Origin: Hormiphora californensis
Taxonomy: Eukaryota > Ctenophora > Tentaculata > Cydippida > Pleurobrachiidae
Assembly: GCA_020137815.1 (NCBI GenBank)
Contig: CM035352.1
Coordinates: 5,935,159 to 5,999,158, forward strand
Reading direction: 5' to 3'
DNA: 64,000 nucleotides
Shown: positions 30,909-43,400 of the stretch, piece after piece
How positions within the stretch are numbered: position 1 is the first letter of the stretch
How the letters are laid out: the number at the start of each line of letters is the position of its first letter
The notes under the pieces: generated by a model
Databases searched by the model: none
The model's input: the letters and a program-made list of their open reading frames with translations, nothing else
What the model was told of the DNA's origin: nothing
Translations under genes and position numbers: made by a program

Positions 30909-32890
30909 ATATATCCAATGTTCCTTATCTTCGTTTCGGGACTCTAAATACGTGCTCGATTCGAAACAAAACGGAGGAGACAATGCTTTTGATCGAGAGT
31001 CAGAAGATTGATATAATGTGTGTCACAGAGTCATGGCTCTCTGCAAAAGATGAGGCACTGGCTAGAGAGATACAGGAATGCCGCTACAATCTACTGAGTG
31101 TAGCCCGAGGAAGTAGGGGAGGAGGGGTGGCGATCATTCATAAGGAAGAACTAAAAGTGAAACGTTGCAAATCCCGTAAAACGTTCTCTAGCTTTGAGTT
31201 TCTGGAGGCTACGGTTGAGGGCCCAGGTATTGATCTGACCAGAGTCGTGGTCGTATACAGACCCCCAAACACGACTAAACAGACTGTATTTCTCGAAGAA
31301 TTTGAGGAGCTCCTATCAACCTTCTCCTCTAAGTCTGGGCATTTGCTTATAACTGGTGATTTCAACGTTCACGTGGAAAATTCTTTGTGTCCATTCTCAA
31401 TGAATTTCTTACAGCTACTAGAGGACCAATGCTGGATCCAGCATGTACGTGATGCAACGCACATCCATGGCGGCACTCTTGATTTAGTTCTCACCAAGGA
31501 CACGCCTCTTATTGGAGCTTTAAACGTAACACCGACTCCTGAGGTGCCTGACCATTTTCTTCTGGACTACCAAATTCACTGTGGGTCGGCAAACAGGCTT
31601 CTGAAAACAAAAACTGTTGTCGGAAGATCCTTCAAGAGAGTGTCAACTGAGACTGTGAAGCAGAAGATATTAGAGTCTAAACTGTGCAAATTACCTCTCC
31701 CGTATTCTTTAGAAGACTGTGTCCAGCTGTACAACACTGTACTCGAGGAGATACTGGATATGCTAGCACCAATTGAAGAAAAAGAAGTGAAAGAATCCTC
31801 AAAACCTCCTTGGTTCACAAAAGAATGCTATGATGCTCAGCACAAGCGAAGGAAGGCTGAACGGAAATACAAGTCGGAATACAAAAAAGCCCTAAAAATG
31901 AAGAAAAAGAACAAAATCGTATCCCATGATAAAGTTCTAAGGGCAGAAAGGGAGTTTATAACCGAGATCAGATTCGCAAAGACTGTGTTTAACCGGTCAA
32001 GGAGAGACTATTTCCAGAGGCGATTAGATCTTACGGAAGGAAATCATTCTGCAAGGTTCCAGATTCTCAACTACTTACTCGGAAAGGAGAAGACATCTAC
32101 ACAGCTGCCGTCGACCGACAACCCAGACCAGCTGCCGGAGAAAATGATTGACTTCTTTACCTCTAAAATCGAAGCAATCTACGAAAAGATTCAGAACGAC
32201 CCTGACTTTACAACTCAGCTCCCACCCCTACCACCCGCATCAACTACCAATATTCCGGCTTTCTCAAAGTTCCAACCAGTGTCGGATGAGCAGTTGGTAT
32301 TGACAGTTCGGGCTATGAACAAAAAACACTGTTCACTAGATCCAATGCCAACAACACTTGTGAATGAAGTCTTTCCAGCTCTTGTACCGATTCTTTCCAA
32401 GATTGTAAACACCAGTCTGTCCAAAGGTGTGGTCCCAGAGAGCCTAAAATCGGCTGTTATTAGGCCTGCGTACAAAAACAGTGATCTCGACCCAGATGAT
32501 TTGAGCAGTTATAGACCCATCTCCAACCTATCTTTTGTTTCCAAGATAGTGGAAAAGTGCGTCTCAGATCAACTCACAGCTCACATTGAAAACAATGGGT
32601 TGTTCAGCAACGTACAGTCGGCATATCGTTCCAAGCATAGTTGCGAGACAGCCACCCTGAAGATCGTGAACGATATCCTGATCCAGATGGACAAGAAGTC
32701 AAAGGTGATTTTGGTTCTTTTGGACCTTTCTGCTGCCTTTGACACTATTTCGCATACTAAGCTGATCCATCGCTTGAAGCAGGATTATGGGGTGACTGGG
32801 AAAGTCCTCTGTTGGATTGAATCGTATCTCAAAGACCGCAAAGCAAAGGTGAAGATTGGGACAGCGGAATCGGAATCCAGGGCCACCTAT
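30890..32890 (+). CDS. LINE ORF2: endonuclease and partial reverse transcriptase
   Basis: The frame opens at 30890, 19 nt before the end of ORF1 and in the -1 frame. The endonuclease begins LRFGTLNTCSIRNKTEE before the first ATG (30983), so initiation must be by reinitiation, a non-AUG codon or frameshifting. Apurinic-type endonuclease motifs: CVTESWLS, GDFNVH, HGGTLDLVLT, PDHFLLDY. RT motifs: AVIRPAYK, LSSYRPISNLSFVSKIVEK, FSNVQSAYRSKHSCETA, LLDLSAAFDTISH, CWIESYLKDR. The YADD catalytic box and everything after it are gone. The frame runs on to 32974 through foreign sequence. Not functional as it stands. Confidence 0.9.
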
Positions 32891-32901
32891 TGGCTGAAAA
32901 A

Positions 32902-33926
32902 GGGGGGGGGGGTAAGGGGGGCATGGCCCCCTGGGATTTACCAAAATTTAAAATTTTGTCAATATATTTTGTAGAGGATGTGAGTGCCAATATTTTTACT
33001 CTCAAGTCTCAACTTGAGAGTCTCAAGTCTTCATAAACTTCATAAAACTTCATAAATAACTTCAATGAAAAACACAAGGCTTCAGTATCCTTTAACACAT
33101 CCCCCTCTCAGCTCTCACTTCCAGCACCCAATCCAGGATTGAATAGGTATTCTGAAAAGGATACCCAATGACTCGCAGCTTAAACAGCGAAGGAGTCGAA
33201 GAACTTAGTTTTTACTGTCGGACTTAAAAATGCCTAAAATGCATGAAAGCTTGATAAAATTCTCAAGTTTTTCGGGGGCTTCGCCCCCTACAAGATATAA
33301 AGCTGCTACGTAAATAGAATGTTGCTGGACAGTCAAATTATTTCTCTCAAGATGGACTTCTAAATGCCTAAAATGAGTAAAAATCGGTCAAAAGACTCGA
33401 ATTTTTCCAGGAGCTACGCCCCCTAGACCCCCACCAGGGGCTTTGCCCCTGGACTCTGTTGGGGGAGGAAAACGTTAAAAATCTGGGTGCCTTCCATTGC
33501 TTACAATTCGTAGTTTTGGCGCGCGCGACGGGTAGGGCTATCCGTTAGGGTCTGGTTAGGGTTTGGTTTGGGGTTATCGGTTAGGGCTATCGATTCTCTA
33601 ACAGATACCGTTTAGTTTACTCAAATTGGCCATGTGGTTGCGTGGCTATAGCCGTTTGAAAAAAGTCGGTCTAAGTGTACTCTTTTGGTAGCGCGCACCT
33701 GTAAACAGGCTGCAAGGCACCCAGATTATAATCGCGCCCGTTGGGGGACGTGGGCCCTGCAAATAACAGATAACAGAGACAAAGAAAATTAAATTTTTGA
33801 AAGTTTAAAATCTCTCAAACTTTTTAGTGGAAGCTCTTACGGTAATTCCCACGCCCCGTGGGAAAGTTTTTGACCGTGGGAAAGTTTTCAAACCGTGGGA
33901 AAAGAGAGATACATACAATAACGTTA
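32902..33926. mobile_element. repeat unit A, copy 2 (empty site for both insertions)
   Basis: Begins with an 11 G run and TAAGGGGGGCATGG within LINE ORF2. Differs from copy 1 by isolated bases (an extra A in GTTAAAAATCTGGG, GGGTAGGGC instead of GGGTAAGGGC, CGCCCC for CGACCC). It lacks the 228 bp MITE and the 3.72 kb element. Confidence 0.92.
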
Positions 33927-34044
33927 AAAAATAATTATTTTTTTAATGTTATTGTATGTATCTCTCTTTTCCCACGGCTCGAAAATTTTCCCACGGTCAA
34001 AAACTTTCCCACGGGGCGTGGGAAATACCGTAAGAGCTTCCACT
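33826..34044. mobile_element. palindromic MITE (intact)
   Basis: Almost complete 219 bp palindrome: AGTGGAAGCTCTTACGGTA at the left, its complement at the right, and centre GTTAAAAAATAATTATTTTT. Repeated CCGTGGGAAA blocks fill both arms. Its two halves occur separately at about 25134-25234 and 28957-29075. Confidence 0.9.
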
Positions 34045-34209
34045 ATTTTTATTTTTCAATATAATAATAATCTATTTTAGCATGCGCGCAAATCAGTTTG
34101 TAACGCGCGTCAAAATCCTCAAATAAATTGCACTTCGCGCGCGAGCAAAATACCAAAATCGAGTGCGGCATCACTGTTGCAGAGTTGACACGGAAAACGT
34201 GCCTTTCAT
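33927..34209. repeat. unit B, copy 2
   Basis: Matches 28960-29242 up to CCTTTCATTG, then switches at the shared CATTG to the interior of a TTAGGG-type MITE instead of LINE sequence. Confidence 0.9.
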
Positions 34210-34443
34210 TGCTAACAATTCGTAGTTTTAGCGCGCGCGACGGGCTAGGGCTATCCGTAAGGTTCTGGTTAGGGTTTGGATTGGGGTTATCGGTTAGGGC
34301 TATCGATTCTCTAACAGATACCGTTTAGTTAACTCCAATTGGCCATGTGGTTGCGCGGTTATAGCCGTTTGAAAAAAGTCGGTCTATGTTGGTAGCACGC
34401 ACCTGTAAACAGGCTGCAAGACACCCAGATTATAATCGCGCCC
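34205..34443. mobile_element. TTAGGG-type MITE, left end replaced
   Basis: Joins unit B at CATTGCTAACAATTCG, then follows the 24551/33473 family to CACCCAGATTATAATCGCG. More diverged than those copies. Its right end abuts the satellite. Confidence 0.75.
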
Positions 34444-37400
34444 CTTTCCCACTTTAACCTCCTTATCTCTAAGAAACTTTCCCACTTTGACCTCCTTATC
34501 TCTAAGAAACTTTCCCACTTTGACCTCCTTATCTCTAAGAAACTTTCCCAATTTGACCTCCTAATCTCTAAGAAACTTTCCCATTTTGACCTCCTTTTCT
34601 CTAAGAAACTTTCCCACTTTGACCTCCTTATCTCTAAGAAACTTTCCCGATTTGACCTCCTTATCTCTAAGAAACTTTCCCATTTTGACCTCTTTATCTC
34701 AAAGAAACTTGTCCCACTTTGACCTCCTTATCTCTAAGAAACTTTCCCACTTTGACCTCCTTATCTCTAAGAAACTTTCCCACTTTGACCTCCTTATCTC
34801 TAAGAAACTTTCCCAATTTGACCTCCTTATCTCTAAGAAACTTTCCCAATTTGACCTCCTTATCTCTAAGAAACTTTCCCATTTTGACCTCCTTATCTCA
34901 AAGAAACTTGTCCCACTTTGACCTCCTTATCTCTAAGAAACTTTCCCACTTTGACCTCCTTATCTCTAAGAAACTTTCCCACTTTGACCTCCTTATCTCT
35001 AAGAAACTTTCCCAATTCGACCTCCTTATCTCTAAGAAACTTTCCCATTTTGACCTCCTTATCTCTAAGAAACTTTCCCATTTTGACCTCCTTATCTCTA
35101 AGAAACTTTCCCATTTTGACCTCTTTATCTCTAAGAAACTTTCCCAATTTGACCTCCTTATCTCTAAGAAACTTTCCCATTTTGACCTCCTTATCTCTAA
35201 GAAACTTTCCCATTTTGACCTCCTTATCTCTAAGAAACTTGTCCCACTTTGACCTCCTTATCTCTAAGAAACTTTCCCAATTTGACCTCCTTATCTCTAA
35301 GAAACTTTCCCAATTTCACCTCCTTATCTCTAAGAAACTTTCCCACTTTGACCTCCTTATCTCTAAGAAACTTTCCCAATTTCTCCTCCTTATCTCTAAG
35401 AAACTTTCCCATTTTGACCTCCTTATCTCTAAGAAACTTTCCCATTTTGACCTCCTTATCTCTAAGAAACTTGTCCCACTTTGACCTCCTTATCTCTAAG
35501 AAACTTGTCCCACTTTGACCTCCTTATCTCTAAGAAACTTTCCCAATTTGACCTCCTTATCTCTAAGAAACTTTCCCACTTTGACCTCCTTATCTCTAAG
35601 AAACTTTCCCATTTTGACCTCCTTATCTCTAAGAAACTTTCCCACTTTGACCTCTTTATCTCTAAGAAACTTTCCCAATTTGACCTCCTTATCTCTAAGA
35701 AACTTTCCCTTTTTGACCTCCTTATCTCAAAGAAATTTGTCCCACTTTGACCTCCTTATCTCTAAGAAACTTTCCCAATTTGACCTCCTTATCTCTAAGA
35801 AACTTTCCCATTTTGACCTCCTTATCTCTAAGAAACTTTCCCACTTTGACCTCCTTATCTCTAAGAAACTTTCCCACTTTGACCTCCTTATCTCTTAGAA
35901 ACTCACCCACTTTGACCTCCTTATCTCTAAGAAACTTTCCCAATTTGACCTCTTTATCTCTAAGAAACTTTCCCATTTTGATCTCCTTATCTCTAAGAAA
36001 CTTTCCCACTTTGACCTCCTTATCTCTAAGAAACTTTCCCATTTTGACCTCCTTATCTCTAAGAAACTTTCCCATTTTGACCTCTTTATCTCAAAGAAAC
36101 TTGTCCCACTTTGACCTCCTTATCTCTAAGAAACTTTCCCACTTTGACCTCCTTATCTCTAAAAAACTTTCCCACTTTGACCTCCTTATCTCTAAGAAAC
36201 TTTCCCAATTTGACCTCTTTATCTCTAAGAAACTTTCCCAATTTGACCTCCTTATCTCTAAGAAACTTTCCCATTTTGACCTCCTTATCTCAAAGAAATT
36301 TGTCCCACTTTGACCTCCTTATCTCTAAGAAACTTTCCCAATTTGACCTCCTTATCTCTAAGAAACTTTCCCATTTTGACCTCCTTATCTCTAAGAAACT
36401 TTCCCACTTTGACCTCCTTATCTCTAAGAAACTTTCCCAATTTGACCTCCTTATCTCTAAGAAACTTTCCCTTTTTGACTTCCTTATCTCTAAGAAATTT
36501 GTCCCACTTTGACCTCCTTATCTCTAAGAAACTTTCCCAATTTGACCTCCTTATCTCTAAGAAACTTTCCCATTTTGATCTCCTTATCTCTAAGAAACTT
36601 TCCCACTTTGACCTCCTTATCTCTAAGAAACTTTCCCACTTTGACCTCCTTATCTCTAAGAAATTTGTCCCACTTTGACCTCCTTATCTCTAAGAAACTT
36701 TCCCATTTTGACCTCCTTATCTCTAAGAAACTTTCCCACTTTGACCTCTTTATCTCTAAGAAACTTTCCCAATTTGACCTCCTTATCTCTAAGAAACTTT
36801 CCCATTTTGACCTCCTTATCTCAAAGAAATTTGTCCCACTTTGACCTCCTTATCTCTAAGAAACTTTCCCACTTTGACCTCCCTATCTCTAAGAAACTTT
36901 CCCAATTTGACCTCCTTATCTCTAAGAAACTTTCCCATTTTTACCTCCTTATCTCAAAGAAACTTTCCCATTTTGACCTCCTTATCTCTAAGAAACTTTC
37001 CCATTTTGACCTCCTTATCTCTAAGAAACTTTCCCATTTTGACCTCTTTATCTCTAAGAAACTTTCCCAATTTGACCTCCTTATCTCTAAGAAACTTTCC
37101 CATTTTGACCTCCTTATCTCTAAGAAACTTTCCCATTTTGACCTCCTTATCTCTAAGAAACTTGTCCCACTTTGACCTCCTTATCTCTAAGAAACTTTCC
37201 CAATTTGACCTCCTTATCTCTAAGAAACTTTCCCAATTTCACCTCCTTATCTCTAAGAAACTTTCCCACTTTGACTTCCTTATCTCTAAGAAACTTTCCC
37301 AATTTCTCCTCCTTATCTCTAAGAAACTTTCCCATTTTGACCTCCTTATCTCTAAGAAACTTTCCCATTTTGACCTCCTTATCTCTAAGAAACTTGTCCC

Positions 37401-40400
37401 ACTTTGACCTCCTTATCTCTAAGAAACTTGTCCCACTTTGACCTCCTTATCTCTAAGAAACTTTCCCAATTTGACCTCCTTATCTCTAAGAAACTTTCCC
37501 ACTTTGACCTCCTTATCTCTAAGAAACTTTCCCATTTTGACCTCCTTATCTCTAAGAAACTTTCCCACTTTGACCTCTTTATCTCTAAGAAACTTTCCCA
37601 ATTTGACCTCCTTATCTCTAAGAAACTTTCCCTTTTTGACCTCCTTATCTCAAAGAAATTTGTCCCACTTTGACCTCCTTATCTCTAAGAAACTTTCCCA
37701 ATTTGACCTCCTTATCTCTAAGAAACTTTCCCATTTTGACCTCCTTATCTCTAAGAAACTTTCCCACTTTGACCTCCTTATCTCTAAGAAACTTTCCCAC
37801 TTTGACCTCCTTATCTCTTAGAAACTCACCCACTTTGACCTCCTTATCTCTAAGAAACTTTCCCAATTTGACCTCTTTATCTCTAAGAAACTTTCCCATT
37901 TTGATCTCCTTATCTCTAAGAAACTTTCCCACTTTGACCTCCTTATCTCTAAGAAACTTTCCCATTTTGACCTCCTTATCTCTAAGAAACTTTCCCATTT
38001 TGACCTCTTTATCTCAAAGAAACTTGTCCCACTTTGACCTCCTTATCTCTAAGAAACTTTCCCACTTTGACCTCCTTATCTCTAAAAAACTTTCCCACTT
38101 TGACCTCCTTATCTCTAAGAAACTTTCCCAATTTGACCTCTTTATCTCTAAGAAACTTTCCCAATTTGACCTCCTTATCTCTAAGAAACTTTCCCATTTT
38201 GACCTCCTTATCTCAAAGAAATTTGTCCCACTTTGACCTCCTTATCTCTAAGAAACTTTCCCAATTTGACCTCCTTATCTCTAAGAAACTTTCCCATTTT
38301 GACCTCCTTATCTCTAAGAAACTTTCCCACTTTGACCTCCTTATCTCTAAGAAACTTTCCCAATTTGACCTCCTTATCTCTAAGAAACTTTCCCTTTTTG
38401 ACTTCCTTATCTCTAAGAAATTTGTCCCACTTTGACCTCCTTATCTCTAAGAAACTTTCCCAATTTGACCTCCTTATCTCTAAGAAACTTTCCCATTTTG
38501 ATCTCCTTATCTCTAAGAAACTTTCCCACTTTGACCTCCTTATCTCTAAGAAACTTTCCCACTTTGACCTCCTTATCTCTAAGAAATTTGTCCCACTTTG
38601 ACCTCCTTATCTCTAAGAAACTTTCCCATTTTGACCTCCTTATCTCTAAGAAACTTTCCCACTTTGACCTCTTTATCTCTAAGAAACTTTCCCAATTTGA
38701 CCTCCTTATCTCTAAGAAACTTTCCCATTTTGACCTCCTTATCTCAAAGAAATTTGTCCCACTTTGACCTCCTTATATCTAAGAAACTTTCCCACTTTGA
38801 CCTCCCTATCTCTAAGAAACTTTCCCAATTTGACCTCCTTATCTCTAAGAAACTTTTCCATTTTTACCTCCTTATCTCAAAGAAACTTGTCCCACTTTGA
38901 CCTCCTTATCTCTAAGAAACTTTCCCAATTTGACCTCCTTATCTCTAAGAAACTTTCCCATTTTGACCTCCTTATCTCTAAGAAACTTGTCCCACTTTGA
39001 CCTCCTTATCTCTAAGAAACTTTCCCAATTTGACCTCCTTATCTCTAAGAAACTTTCCCAATTTCACCTCCTTATCTCTAAGAAACTTTCCCACTTTGAC
39101 CTCCTTATCTCTAAGAAACTTTCCCAATTTCTCCTCCTTATCTCTAAGAAACTTTCCCATTTTGACCTCCTTATCTCTAAGAAACTTTCCCATTTTGACC
39201 TCCTTATCTCTAAGAAACTTGTCCCACTTTGACCTCCTTATCTCTAAGAAACTTGTCCCACTTTGACCTCCTTATCTCTAAGAAACTTTCCCAATTTGAC
39301 CTCCTTATCTCTAAGAAACTTTCCCACTTTGACCTCCTTATCTCTAAGAAACTTTCCCATTTTGACCTCCTTATCTCTAAGAAACTTTCCCACTTTGACC
39401 TCTTTATCTCTAAGAAACTTTCCCAATTTGACCTCCTTATCTCTAAGAAACTTTCCCTTTTTGACCTCCTTATCTCAAAGAAATTTGTCCCACTTTGACC
39501 TCCTTATCTCTAAGAAACTTTCCCAATTTGACCTCCTTTTCTCTAAGAAACTTTCCATTTTGACCTCCTTATCTCTAAGAAACTTTCCCACTTTGACCTC
39601 CTTATCTCTAAGAAACTTTCCCACTTTGACCTCCTTATCTCTTAGAAACTCACCCACTTTGACCTCCTTATCTCTAAGAAGCTTTCCCAATTTGACCTCT
39701 TTATCTCTAAGAAACTTTCCCATTTTGATCTCCTTATCTCTAAGAAACTTTCCCACTTTGACCTCCTTATCTCTAAGAAACTTTCCCATTTTGACCTCCT
39801 TATCTCTAAGAAACTTTCCCATTTTGACCTCTTTATCTCAAAGAAACTTGTCCCACTTTGACCTCCTTATCTCTAAGAAACTTTCCCACTTTGACCTCCT
39901 TATCTCTAAAAAACTTTCCCACTTTGACCTCCTTATCTCTAAGAAACTTTCCCAATTTGACCTCTTTATCTCTAAGAAACTTTCCCAATTTGACCTCCTT
40001 ATCTCTAAGAAACTTTCCCATTTTTACCTCCTTATCTCAAAGAAATTTGTCCCACTTTGACCTCCTTATCTCTAAGAAACTTTCCCAATTTGACCTCCTT
40101 ATCTCTAAGAAACTTTCCCATTTTGACCTCCTTATCTCTAAGAAACTTTCCCACTTTGACCTCCTTATCTCTAAGAAACTTTCCCAATTTGACCTCCTTA
40201 TCTCTAAGAAACTTTCCCTTTTTGACTTCCTTATCTCTAAGAAATTTGTCCCACTTTGACCTCCTTATCTCTAAGAAACTTTCCCAATTTGACCTCCTTA
40301 TCTCTAAGAAACTTTCCCATTTTGATCTCCTTATCTCTAAGAAACTTTCCCACTTTGACCTCCTTATCTCTAAGAAACTTTCCCACTTTGACCTCCTTAT

Positions 40401-43400
40401 CTCTAAGAAATTTGTCCCACTTTGACCTCCTTATCTCTAAGAAACTTTCCCATTTTGACCTCCTTATCTCTAAGAAACTTTCCCACTTTGACCTCTTTAT
40501 CTCTAAGAAACTTTCCCAATTTGACCTCCTTATCTCTAAGAAACTTTCCCATTTTGACCTCCTTATCTCTAAGAAACTTTCCCACTTTGACCTCTTTATC
40601 TCTAAGAAACTTTCCCAATTTGACCTCCTTATCTCTAAGAAACTTTCCCATTTTGACCTCCTTATCTCAAAGAAATTTGTCCCACTTTGACCTCCTTATC
40701 TCTAAGAAACTTTCCCACTTTGACCTCCCTATCTCTAAGAAACTTTCCCAATTTGACCTCCTTATCTCTAAGAAACTTTCCCATTTTGACCTCCTTATCT
40801 CTAAGAAACTTTCCCATTTTGACCTCCTTATCTCTAAGAAACTTGTCCCACTTTGACCTCCTTATCTCTAAGAAACTTTCCCAATTTGACCTCCTTATCT
40901 CTAAGAAACTTTCCCAATTTCACCTCCTTATCTCTAAGAAACTTTCCCACTTTGACCTCCTTATCTCTAAGAAACTTTCCCAATTTCTCCTCCTTATCTC
41001 TAAGAAACTTTCCCATTTTGACCTCCTTATCTCTAAGAAACTTTCCCATTTTGACCTCCTTATCTCTAAGAAACTTGTCCCACTTTGACCTCCTTATCTC
41101 TAAGAAACTTGTCCCACTTTGACCTCCTTATCTCTAAGAAACTTTCCCAATTTGACCTCCTTATCTCTAAGAAACTTTCCCACTTTGACCTCCTTATCTC
41201 TAAGAAACTTTCCCATTTTGACCTCCTTATCTCTAAGAAACTTTCCCACTTTGACCTCTTTATCTCTAAGAAACTTTCCCAATTTGACCTCCTTATCTCT
41301 AAGAAACTTTCCCTTTTTGACCTCCTTATCTCAAAGAAATTTGTCCCACTTTGACCTCCTTATCTCTAAGAAACTTTCCCAATTTGACCTCCTTATCTCT
41401 AAGAAACTTTCCCATTTTGACCTCCTTATCTCTAAGAAACTTTCCCACTTTGACCTCCTTATCTCTAAGAAACTTTCCCACTTTGACCTCCTTATCTCTT
41501 AGAAACTCACCCACTTTGACCTCCTTATCTCTAAGAAACTTTCCCAATTTGACCTCTTTATCTCTAAGAAACTTTCCCATTTTGATCTCCTTATCTCTAA
41601 GAAACTTTCCCACTTTGACCTCCTTATCTCTAAGAAACTTTCCCATTTTGACCTCCTTATCTCTAAGAAACTTTCCCATTTTGACCTCTTTATCTCAAAG
41701 AAACTTGTCCCACTTTGACTTCCTTATCTCTAAGAAACTTTCCCACTTTGACCTCCTTATCTCTAAAAAACTTTCCCACTTTGACCTCCTTATCTCTAAG
41801 AAACTTTCCCAATTTGACCTCTTTATCTCTAAGAAACTTTCCCAATTTGACCTCCTTATCTCTAAGAAACTTTCCCATTTTGACCTCCTTATCTCAAAGA
41901 AATTTGTCCCACTTTGACCTCCTTATCTCTAAGAAACTTTCCCAATTTGACCTCCTTATCTCTAAGAAACTTTCCCATTTTGACCTCCTTATCTCTAAGA
42001 AACTTTCCCACTTTGACCTCCTTATCTCTAAGAAACTTTCCCAATTTGACCTCCTTATCTCTAAGAAACTTTCCCTTTTTGACTTCCTTATCTCTAAGAA
42101 ATTTGTCCCACTTTGACCTCCTTATCTCTAAGAAACTTTCCCAATTTGACCTCCTTATCTCTAAGAAACTTTCCCATTTTGATCTCCTTATCTCTAAGAA
42201 ACTTTCCCACTTTGACCTCCTTATCTCTAAGAAACTTTCCCACTTTGACCTCCTTATCTCTAAGAAATTTGTCCCACTTTGACCTCCTTATCTCTAAGAA
42301 ACTTTCCCATTTTGACCTCCTTATCTCTAAGAAACTTTCCCACTTTGACCTCTTTATCTCTAAGAAACTTTCCCAATTTGACCTCCTTATCTCTAAGAAA
42401 CTTTCCCATTTTGACCTCCTTATCTCAAAGAAATTTGTCCCACTTTGACCTCCTTATCTCTAAGAAACTTTCCCACTTTGACCTCCCTATCTCTAAGAAA
42501 CTTTCCCAATTTGACCTCCTTATCTCTAAGAAACTTTCCCATTTTTACCTCCTTATCTCAAAGAAACTTGTCCCACTTTGACCTCCTTATCTCTAAGAAA
42601 CTTTCCCAATTTGACCTCCTTATCTCTAAGAAACTTTCCCATTTTGACCTCCTTATCTCTAAGAAACTTTCCCACTTTTACCTCCTTATCTCTAAGAAAC
42701 TTTCCCACTTTGACCTCCTTATCTCTAAGAAACTTTCCCACTTTGACCTCCTTATCTCTAAGAAACTTTCCCACTTTGACCTCCTTATCTCTAGGAAACT
42801 TTCCCAATTTGACCTCCTTATCTCTAAGAAACTTTCCCATTTTGACCTCCTTATCTCTAAGAAATTTTCCCACTTTGACCTCCTTATCTCTAAGAAACTT
42901 TCCCATTTTGACCTCCTTATCTCAAAGAAACTTGTCCCACTTTGACCTCCTTATCTCTAAGAAACTTTCCCATTTTGACCTCCTAATCTCAAAGAAATTT
43001 GTCTCACTTTGACCTCCTTATCTCTAAGAAACTTTCCCACTTTGACCTCGTTATCTCTAAGAAACTTTCCCAGTTTGACCTCCTTATCTCTAAGAAACTT
43101 TCCCAATTTGACCTCCTTATCTCAAAGAAACTTGTCCCACTTTGACCTCCTTATCTCTAAGAAACTTTCCCAATTTGACCTCCTTATCTCTAAGAAACTT
43201 TCCCATTTTGACCTCCTTATCTCTAAGAAACTTTCCCACTTTGACCTCCTTATCTCTAAAAAACTTTCCCAATTTGACTTCCTTATCTCTAAGAAACTTT
43301 CCCATTTTAACCTCTTAATCTTTTAGAAACTTTCCCACTTTGACCTCCTTATCTCTCAGAAACTTTCCCACTTTGACCTCCTAATCTTTAAGTAACTTGT

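Larger units (their letters stand above)
29243..32890 (+). mobile_element. non-LTR retrotransposon (CR1/L2-like), 3'-truncated
   Basis: Two ORFs in order: ORF1 with a PHD-type finger and zinc knuckles (29439-30908), and ORF2 with an endonuclease and the front part of a reverse transcriptase. The RT breaks off after AESESR (about 32880), where unit A copy 2 begins. No continuation is found downstream. A perfect 32 bp hairpin sits in its 5' leader. Confidence 0.9.
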
